Source: DAOTZR01 sp034432595
GTDB lineage: Bacteria; Chloroflexota; Anaerolineae; B4-G1; SLSP01
Assembly: GCA_034432595.1 (NCBI GenBank)
Contig: DAOUBT010000023.1
Span: 9,132 to 73,131 of the forward strand
Length of the DNA stretch: 64,000 bases
Reading direction: 5' to 3'
The first letter of the stretch is position 1; the number at the start of each line of letters is the position of its first letter. Below are positions 58,903 to 64,000 of this stretch, in pieces. The notes beneath the pieces are model-generated. The model ran no database searches. It was given only the letters and a program-made list of their open reading frames with translations, and was not told where the DNA came from. The position numbers and the translations under genes were made by a program.

Positions 58903-60233
58903 CAGTACTCCTCCACCAGCTCAGGGGTGACGAGCGCCGGCTCGCGGTGATGCGCCTGCTCCCATCCCTGCGGCGCAATGGTGCGCGCATGACCGGCGAG
59001 CAAACCGGCAACGCCTTCCTGCGGACCTTCAGCAGCTTTCGCCAGGCAGTAAGGGCAGGTCTTGGGATCGTGCGACGTGTACTGCTCCGGCTGCGCGTAG
59101 GTGGTGATGAAGCCTTCGTAGTTGCGCACCACCACATTGTGTTCGGACATGGAGAGCAAGTAGTTGGGCAGAATTGGGATTTTACCGCCGCCCGCGGGCG
59201 CGTCAATCACGTAGGTAGGAATGGCGTAGCCCGACGTGTGACCGCGCAGGTTCTCCATAATCTCAATGCCTTTAGCCACCGGCGTGCGGAAGTGCCCCGC
59301 ACCCGGCACCAGGTCACATTGATACAGGTAGTACGGGCGGACACGGTTGCGCACCAGTTTGTGCGTGAGCGCCTTGATAATGTTCGGACAGTCGTTCACG
59401 CCTGCCAGGAGCACCGTCTGACTGCCGAGCGGAATGCCAGCGTTGGCCAGCAAAGCCAGGGCGCGTTCCACTTCCGGTGTGATTTCCTTGGGATGGTTGA
59501 AGTGGATGTTCATCCACAGCGGATGGTATTTGCCCAGCATCGCGGTCAATTCCGGTGTGATGCGCTGAGGCAGGAACACCGGCACGCGCGTGCCAAGGCG
59601 GATGACCTCAACGTGCGGGATGGCGCGCAAGCGCTGCAAAAGGCTTTCGAGCACCGACGTCGCCAACATGAGCGCATCGCCGCCTGAAAGCAACACGTCG
59701 CGCACCTCCGGATGGGCCGCGATATAGGCAATCTGCTGTTCGTAAATCTCACTATTAAACTGTTGTCGGGTTTTTCCGACTAAGCGGCTGCGCGTACAAA
59801 AACGACAATAACTCGCGCAAACCGTGGTGGTGAGCATCAGCACGCGATCCGGGTAACGATGAACCAGGCCAGGAACAGGCGAATGCGCGTCTTCGTTGAG
59901 CGAGTCAGCCATGGCCTCATCAAAAGGTACTAATTCCTGTGATGTGGGGACAACCTGACGCCGAATCGGACAGTGCGGATCCTCGGGGTCCATGAGACTG
60001 GCGAAGTAGGGCGTGACTTCGACATGAAAATGCCCCGGTGCGGAAAGTCCCTCAACCTCTTCGGGGGTCAAGTGGATCACCCGGGCAAAATCTTCAACGG
60101 TACGAAGCCGATGCGCCAACTGCCAGCGCCAATCGCGCCATTGCTCCATGGGGACGTTATCCCATGGGGAAGGCGGCTTATCCTCCACCTGCGGAGGTTC
60201 TTCTTCCTGATAGAATTGTTGTTTTTGAGCCAT
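58902..60233 (-). CDS. kamA: Lysine 2,3-aminomutase
   Basis: 443 residues from the ATG at 60233, with GAGGAGG 8 nt upstream. Radical-SAM cysteines are Cys139, Cys143 and Cys146. With an offset of 14 from the clostridial enzyme, Lys351 is the PLP lysine (GGGK) and Asp307 and Asp344 match the two Asp residues (293 and 330) that recognise the lysine side chain, so lysine rather than glutamate is the substrate. It converts L-lysine to beta-lysine. The usual acetyltransferase partner ablB is absent; an ATP-grasp ligase gene follows. Confidence 0.95.
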   Translation of the reverse strand: MAQKQQFYQEEEPPQVEDKPPSPWDNVPMEQWRDWRWQLAHRLRTVEDFARVIHLTPEEVEGLSAPGHFHVEVTPYFASLMDPEDPHCPIRRQVVPTSQELVPFDEAMADSLNEDAHSPVPGLVHRYPDRVLMLTTTVCASYCRFCTRSRLVGKTRQQFNSEIYEQQIAYIAAHPEVRDVLLSGGDALMLATSVLESLLQRLRAIPHVEVIRLGTRVPVFLPQRITPELTAMLGKYHPLWMNIHFNHPKEITPEVERALALLANAGIPLGSQTVLLAGVNDCPNIIKALTHKLVRNRVRPYYLYQCDLVPGAGHFRTPVAKGIEIMENLRGHTSGYAIPTYVIDAPAGGGKIPILPNYLLSMSEHNVVVRNYEGFITTYAQPEQYTSHDPKTCPYCLAKAAEGPQEGVAGLLAGHARTIAPQGWEQAHHREPALVTPELVEEY

Positions 60234-60508
60234 CACAGGTTCCTCCTCAAAAAAATAAATCTTGCAAAAAGAAAGCCCATCTTTGCCCCATGACAAAGAC
60301 AGGCCATAAACGCGAACATTGGATCAAAGGGTTTGTGCACTTGCAACTCAATTATACAGCATTCTGTAAAAAAGTATAGAGCGGCGCGGCGCTCGCTCTC
60401 AAATTTCATGAAAGCAGAACCTGTTTGGTTCATGGCTGATGCAAAGCCCGCCGGACAACCGTGCCGCTCAGGGTTTTAACCTGCGCCCACCTTCACTTTT
60501 AGCACCTC

Positions 60509-60536
60509 TTGACAAGCAGGTTTAGAGGAGTATTAT
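60509..60536 (+). promoter_or_regulatory. Promoter of the arsR-tauE-rhodanese cluster
   Basis: Perfect TTGACA (60509-60514) and TATTAT (60531-60536) are 16 nt apart. Confidence 0.7.
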
Positions 60537-60537
60537 T

Positions 60538-60553
60538 ATTCATAAATTTGAAT
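60538..60553. promoter_or_regulatory. Probable ArsR-type operator
   Basis: ATTCATAAATTTGAAT has TTCA/TGAA half-sites and starts directly after the -10 box, covering the transcription start. This is the standard site for autorepression by an ArsR/SmtB-family protein. Confidence 0.55.
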
Positions 60554-60564
60554 ATAAGTGAACG

Positions 60565-61047
60565 ATGGACAGTTACCAACAAGAAAGCAAACTGTATAAA
60601 GCCTTGATGCATCCAGTCCGTCTGGCCATTTTAGACCTGTTGCGGGAAGGCGAGCAATGTGTCTGCCACATGGAGGCGATTTTAGGCTGCTGTCAGGCAT
60701 ATCTGTCTCAGCAATTAATGTTTTTGCGTAACGTGGGCTTGCTGGAAGTGCGCCGCAAAGGACTGAACGTCTATTACCGCGTCGCGCGTCCAGAAATTTT
60801 TGCGGTGATGGATGCGATGCGCGCACTGACGCAGACTCAACCCTTGCTGCCCACAAAAACAAAAGCATGTTCGTGCCCTGAGTGTGTGAAAAAAAATTTA
60901 AGCGCCCTATTTCAAAGCCAGCGGATTTTTATTGAGAGGCTATATTCAATTTTACGAACAAAGGCAAACGGAAATATTGTATCAAAGATGGCGTTCAGCG
61001 TGGTAGCGCTGACAAATGACCTTTTAGATCATCTACATCTCTTTTAG
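60565..61047 (+). CDS. ArsR/SmtB-family transcriptional regulator
   Basis: 160 residues. The winged-helix domain starts KALMHPVRLAILDLL; the EGEQCVCHMEAILGCCQAYLSQQLMFLRNVGLL segment carries Cys32 and Cys34 in the metalloid-type position plus Cys42-Cys43, and CSCPEC (Cys102, 104, 107) follows in the C-terminus. The sensed signal could be a thiophilic metal(loid) or a persulfide, the latter favoured by the TauE and rhodanese neighbours. The gene ends inside the second copy of a perfect 20-bp tandem duplication (61021-61060). Confidence 0.88.
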   Translation: MDSYQQESKLYKALMHPVRLAILDLLREGEQCVCHMEAILGCCQAYLSQQLMFLRNVGLLEVRRKGLNVYYRVARPEIFAVMDAMRALTQTQPLLPTKTKACSCPECVKKNLSALFQSQRIFIERLYSILRTKANGNIVSKMAFSVVALTNDLLDHLHLF

Positions 61048-61060
61048 ATCATCTACATCT
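61021..61060 (+). repeat. Perfect 20-bp tandem duplication at the arsR 3' end
   Basis: CTTTTAGATCATCTACATCT occurs twice head to tail. The arsR stop codon (61045-61047) exists only because of the second copy; with one copy the frame would continue into tauE. Confidence 0.95.
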
Positions 61061-61082
61061 ATTTCAAAGAGGAATTTACCTG

Positions 61083-61820
61083 ATGAACACGGTTCTCATT
61101 GCAGGTGGCTTGCTGGTATTAGCTATTCTTTCCGGCATGTTGGGATTAGGTGTAGCCTTTGCTGCTGTGCCATTTCTTTCGCTCTTCATGAGCGATCTGG
61201 TCAATCAGGTGCAGCCTTTGACCTTGTTATTGAACGGTCTGACGGCGCTGTTTGCCACGTTTGGTTTTGCGCGTAGCGGTTTTGTAGACTGGAAAAAAGC
61301 CGGCATTCTGGCAGTGGTCACAACCGTATCTGCGCCATTGGGTGCATGGTTGTCCGCATATGTGCCGCAAACTTTAATCCTGGTGATTTACTTCGCCGCT
61401 GTCAGTTATCTGGCATACAGTTTATTTCGTCCAGTCAAAGCCCGCGAAGGAGCCAGGGAAAACTTCGGGCTAGCGTTAGCCCTGGCTATCCCCATTTCCA
61501 TTCTGGCAGGCTTGTTGGGCGTAGGACCGGGCTTCCTCTTGATGCCCTCATTAATCCTGGTAGGTTTTGCTCCCAAGAAAGCAGCAGGGATGAACGCCCT
61601 GGCGGTAACGCCCCCTTCATTCTCAGCGCTTATCCCTCACTTATCTTCCGCCATCTGGGACTGGCAATTGACTTTGACCTTGCTGGTGGTAGGCGCTGGG
61701 GGAGCCTTTCTAGGAGCACGCATTACCAGTTTGTATGTGCCAGCGCAGCGCCTCAAGCAAATCTTTGGCGTTGTCATCGTTCTATTGACCGCTTATAAAC
61801 TCTTTACGCTGCTTGCTTAG
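61083..61820 (+). CDS. TauE/SafE-family sulfite/anion exporter (first copy)
   Basis: 245 residues, about seven or eight membrane helices in two similar halves. LGLGVAFAAVPFLSLFM and GLLGVGPGFLLMPSLILVGF are the two repeat signatures. Members export sulfite, sulfoacetate, thiosulfate or related anions. It lies 35 nt after the ArsR-type gene behind a GAGGAATT site. Confidence 0.9.
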   Translation: MNTVLIAGGLLVLAILSGMLGLGVAFAAVPFLSLFMSDLVNQVQPLTLLLNGLTALFATFGFARSGFVDWKKAGILAVVTTVSAPLGAWLSAYVPQTLILVIYFAAVSYLAYSLFRPVKAREGARENFGLALALAIPISILAGLLGVGPGFLLMPSLILVGFAPKKAAGMNALAVTPPSFSALIPHLSSAIWDWQLTLTLLVVGAGGAFLGARITSLYVPAQRLKQIFGVVIVLLTAYKLFTLLA

Positions 61821-62027
61821 GAGAAGATTTTTACCAATGCCTGCCGTGCAATACCGATCCCATAATGCCACCGTGCAACTGGCAGGCACAGGCTGCGGGT
61901 CGGGCTTACCGACACAACAGCGAGGGACAAGCCTGATGCCAGGCTGCCCTCAAAACTTGCCAACAGGTTTTCAATCACGTGAACACGGGGGCACGCGACA
62001 CATCTTGAACAACTAAAGGAGGTTGTC

Positions 62028-62426
62028 ATGTCTGGAGATACTTTTTCCCAATGGCTGAGTGGACGGAATTTCGAGTACTGGAGCACCGGTCAGCACAAGA
62101 TTGAACCCGCCGTCTTCTTTGAGAAGTGGGCGAAGGGAGAAGCCGTCCTGCTGGATGTGCGTGCGCCTGAAGAACGGGAATTCCTGCGCTTCCCTTTTGC
62201 GCTGGAAATTCCTATTAACGAACTGCCTGCCCGCCTGAACGAAATCCCGCGCGACAAGCTGGTCGTCACTTTCTGCTCCGGCGGTGACCGCGCCAACGTC
62301 GCCTTTGCCTACCTGCACGCGCAGGGTTACGATAACGTCCGCATCATGCCCGGCGGATACGCCAACCTTATGCCCGAAATGATGCCCGGCAAAGTCCGCA
62401 AGACCTTGCAGGAGAAGAACGGGTAA
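62028..62426 (+). CDS. Rhodanese-like sulfurtransferase
   Basis: 132 residues, one rhodanese domain. LLDVRAPEEREFLRFPFALEIPINEL is typical and the active-site loop is CSGGDRAN with Cys83. It would carry persulfide sulfur. A perfect AAAGGAGG lies before the ATG. It sits between two TauE-type exporters, 207 nt after the first and 75 nt before the second. Confidence 0.92.
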   Translation: MSGDTFSQWLSGRNFEYWSTGQHKIEPAVFFEKWAKGEAVLLDVRAPEEREFLRFPFALEIPINELPARLNEIPRDKLVVTFCSGGDRANVAFAYLHAQGYDNVRIMPGGYANLMPEMMPGKVRKTLQEKNG

Positions 62427-62501
62427 AGAAAGCTTGTAGTCCAAGTTTCGACTGGTGCTACATTTTGCCCAAAATTCATTCGATTGATTGAATATAGAAC
62501 C

Positions 62502-63248
62502 ATGCTCTACCTTATAAGCGCCGTTCTGGTCTTTATCTTTTCCGGCCTGCTGGCCATGGCTGGGCTGGGCGCGGCGTTCTTGTTCGTGCCGCTCTTCTAC
62601 TACCTCGGCGTGCCGCTGGCAGAAGCCACGCCCACCGCGCTGCTGCTGAATGTGGTCAGCCTGCTATTCGCCACGGTCAATTACTGGCGCGGCAAGCTGA
62701 TCAATTTCCGGGTCGGGCTGCCGGTGCTGATCGTCGCCGTGATCCTATCGCCGGTGGGCGCGCGGCTGACGCCACACGTGGACAAGCGGCTGCTGTTGGG
62801 CCTGTTCGCCGCCTTCCTGATCTTTGCGGGCTTCATGATGCTGTTCTACCGGGCTAAAAAGCGTGAACATGCACTGAGCCGGTCGGTAGAGGTGGCCGCG
62901 GGCGCCGGCGTGGGCGGTATCGCCGGCTTCCTGGGCGGATTGCTGGGCGTGGGAGGCGGCAATTTCATCCTGCCGGTGCTCAACTGGTTGGGATTGGACC
63001 CTAAAGTAGCGGCCGGGACAACCGCACTTGTCGTGGTCTTCTCGTCCTTCTCCGGCTTCCTGGGTCACGCGACCCTGGGCGGTCTGGATCCGCTCTTCAT
63101 TGGCGTCACGGCGGTCATGGCCGCGGCTGGCTCGATCGTCGGTTCGCAGCTAATGAAAACCCGGTTGTCGAGCACGCAACTCAAAAAACTCATCGGCATG
63201 CTGCTCTGGCTAATAGCGGCGAAGATGATTTTCGATCTGATTAAGTAA
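62502..63248 (+). CDS. TauE/SafE-family sulfite/anion exporter (second copy)
   Basis: 248 residues from the ATG at 62502; an in-frame TTG at 62484 is a weaker choice. Signatures are LGAAFLFVPLFYYLGVPLAEATPTALLLNVVS and GLLGVGGGNFILPVLNWLGLDPKVAAGTTALVVVFSS. It is clearly more GC-rich in third positions than the first TauE gene and the regulator, so the two exporters probably have different origins. Confidence 0.9.
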   Translation: MLYLISAVLVFIFSGLLAMAGLGAAFLFVPLFYYLGVPLAEATPTALLLNVVSLLFATVNYWRGKLINFRVGLPVLIVAVILSPVGARLTPHVDKRLLLGLFAAFLIFAGFMMLFYRAKKREHALSRSVEVAAGAGVGGIAGFLGGLLGVGGGNFILPVLNWLGLDPKVAAGTTALVVVFSSFSGFLGHATLGGLDPLFIGVTAVMAAAGSIVGSQLMKTRLSSTQLKKLIGMLLWLIAAKMIFDLIK

Positions 63249-63560
63249 CGTGTGGCGCAAGTCGCCAGTGGCGCAAATCGCCCCAGTGGCGCAAATCGCC
63301 CCAGTGGCGCAAATCTCTGATTTGCGCGCGCGCAAGTCACCAGTGGCGCAAATCGCCCCAGTGGCGCAAATCTCCGATTTGCGTGCGCAAATCGCCCCAG
63401 TGGCGCAAATCTCTGATTTGCGCATGCAAGTCGCCAGTGGCGCAAATCTCCGATTTGCGTGCGCAAATGCCACAGTGGCGCAAATCTCTGATTTGCCGCG
63501 CGCAAGTCGCCAGTGGCGCAAATGCCACAGTGGCGCAAATCTCTGATTTGCGCATGTTGC
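63249..63560. repeat. REP-like palindromic array (GTGGCGCAAATC units)
   Basis: About eleven units of CAGTGGCGCAAAT are packed in 300 bp. In several the unit continues into a perfect hairpin with arms GCGCAAATC and GATTTGCGC around a 3-nt loop. Units are near-identical, with no unique spacers, so this is not a CRISPR. It directly precedes a RAYT-like transposase gene, the usual arrangement for REP elements and their transposase. Confidence 0.85.
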
Positions 63561-63582
63561 CAGACGATATAAAATCTGCGTT

Positions 63583-63996
63583 ATGGAAACTGAACTATTC
63601 CGCCGCCGTTTACCCCATTGGCATCCGTCCAATGCTGTTTACTTCGTCACCTTTCGACTGGCTGGTTCGCTTCCACAAGAAACGCTGGAAAGACTGAAAC
63701 AGGAACGGGAAGTGGAAGAGCAAAAACTGGCGCGGCAATTTCAGGGCGAAGCGCTGGCGGCAGAAAGATACAAGCTGTCCAAAAAAGCCTTCGCGCGCTA
63801 TGACGACCTTCTAGCGCAAAGCCAGTCCCCGCGCTGGCTGGAGAATGCGCAAATTGCCAGAATAGTGCAGGATGAGATCCATGCCTTGCATCCGCAGAAC
63901 TATCACCTGATAACCCATGGTTCGCTCAAATTTAGACAAGTTTTGAGAATTGTGGTAAGCTCTCGGTATGAACGAGAGTCTTACCGTGATCAGTGA
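63583..63996 (+). pseudogene. Broken REP-associated tyrosine transposase (RAYT, IS200-like)
   Basis: The first about 110 residues match RAYT proteins: LFRRRLPHWHPSNAVYFVTFRLAGSLP, a charged helical middle, and WLENAQIARIVQDEIHALH. The family then needs the MPNHVH (HUH) motif, but here the frame passes into unrelated sequence after NYHLI and stops at 63996. An insertion or deletion near 63910-63925 is likely. The intact N-terminus beside a palindromic array suggests recent loss of function. Confidence 0.65.
63954..63985. other. Hairpin at the start of the last reading frame
   Basis: Arms GGTAAGCTCTCG and CGAGAGTCTTACC pair over 12 bp with one bulge and enclose the ATG at 63968. It could be a structure near an insertion-sequence end that limits transposase translation. 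Confidence 0.4.
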
Positions 63997-64000
63997 ACGC
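63968..64000 (+). CDS. Start of a possible insertion-sequence transposase (cut by window edge)
   Basis: Eleven codons are visible (MNESLTVISER). The wording recalls the N-terminus of IS1634/DUF4277-type transposases, and the reading starts just after the point where the RAYT gene loses similarity, as an inserted IS would. Eleven residues are far too few to be sure. Confidence 0.25.
   Translation, partial: MNESLTVISER

Larger units (their letters stand above)
60234..60564. other. Divergent intergenic region between kamA and the arsR-type gene
   Basis: On the minus strand a TATAAT (60351-60356) could serve kamA, but no good -35 is seen. On the plus strand the arsR-type promoter and operator occupy 60509-60553. 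The middle (60380-60500) shows nothing recognisable. Confidence 0.5.

Noticed and set aside
61837..62016. 59-residue reading frame between tauE and the rhodanese gene
   Set aside because: Has a plausible GGAG upstream, but the translation is low in hydrophobic core residues and resembles nothing; more likely non-coding.
63249..63560. CRISPR array
   Set aside because: Short palindromic units without unique spacers; fits REP-type repeats and a RAYT gene.

Overview
The window is a GC-rich (by eye about 60%) bacterial chromosome segment carrying about 60 protein genes and no rRNA or tRNA that I could recognise. Gene content (archaeal-type thiolase/HMG-CoA synthase/DUF35 mevalonate cluster, actinobacterial-type inositol-phosphate synthase, lysine 2,3-aminomutase, 2-oxoacid:ferredoxin oxidoreductase, Na+-pumping decarboxylase, Pro/Thr-rich linkers in surface proteins, menaquinone methyltransferase) suggests a facultatively anaerobic, possibly thermophilic member of the Chloroflexota (Anaerolineae/Ardenticatenia-like). 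That placement is inference, not proof.

Layout. 1-3.2 kb: Nif3 family protein (cut by the left edge), FAD oxidoreductase and miaB, all on the minus strand. 3.3-8.0 kb: wrbA, then a minus-strand mevalonate operon (HMG-CoA reductase, HMG-CoA synthase, thiolase, Zn-ribbon OB protein) with a clear terminator. 8.1-8.7 kb: tandem repeat array. 8.8-16.9 kb: CDF metal exporter, a tight four-gene membrane cluster with two ABC-2 permeases but no ATPase, a large PP2C-like/propeller membrane protein, thpR. 17-18 kb: small membrane protein and pyroglutamyl peptidase.

18.1-29.4 kb is the main attraction: a 12-gene minus-strand glycerol locus running glpF, dhaK, dhaL, glpK, a small membrane protein, a methyltransferase, a DJ-1/PfpI protein, a DhaM-HPr-EI fusion, then a GlpA-type glycerol-3-phosphate dehydrogenase flavoprotein followed directly by fumarate reductase/succinate dehydrogenase-type iron-sulfur and cytochrome b anchor subunits, with no SdhA or FrdA. 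I read this last group as a hybrid glycerol-3-phosphate:menaquinone oxidoreductase. A consensus promoter lies about 440 nt upstream of glpF, leaving a long structured leader. Methylglyoxal synthase (31.6 kb) lies close by and fits triose-phosphate overflow.

29.6-41.5 kb: solitary AAA ATPase, stand-alone cyclic-nucleotide-binding protein, mgsA, DUF364 protein, pcm, orphan histidine kinase, TPR protein, DUF59 protein, GH36 alpha-galactosidase, gamma-carbonic anhydrase, a candidate small RNA with an 11-bp direct-repeat activator box, and a peroxiredoxin/molybdopterin oxidoreductase operon with an operator-like palindrome over its promoter. 41.7-50.2 kb: an 11-gene minus-strand operon (menG, bioY, Na+-translocating methylmalonyl-CoA decarboxylase genes with an inserted GNAT, korDABC). 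50.5-60.3 kb: FemABX, alpha/beta hydrolase, transposase-like HTH fragment, ruvB, MBL hydrolase, UbiD decarboxylase, ino1, and a kamA/ATP-grasp pair. 60.5-63.3 kb: an ArsR-type regulator with TauE, rhodanese and TauE genes. 63.25-64 kb: a palindromic repeat array next to a broken RAYT-like transposase and perhaps the start of an insertion sequence. Several intergenic regions carry members of dispersed palindromic repeat families.
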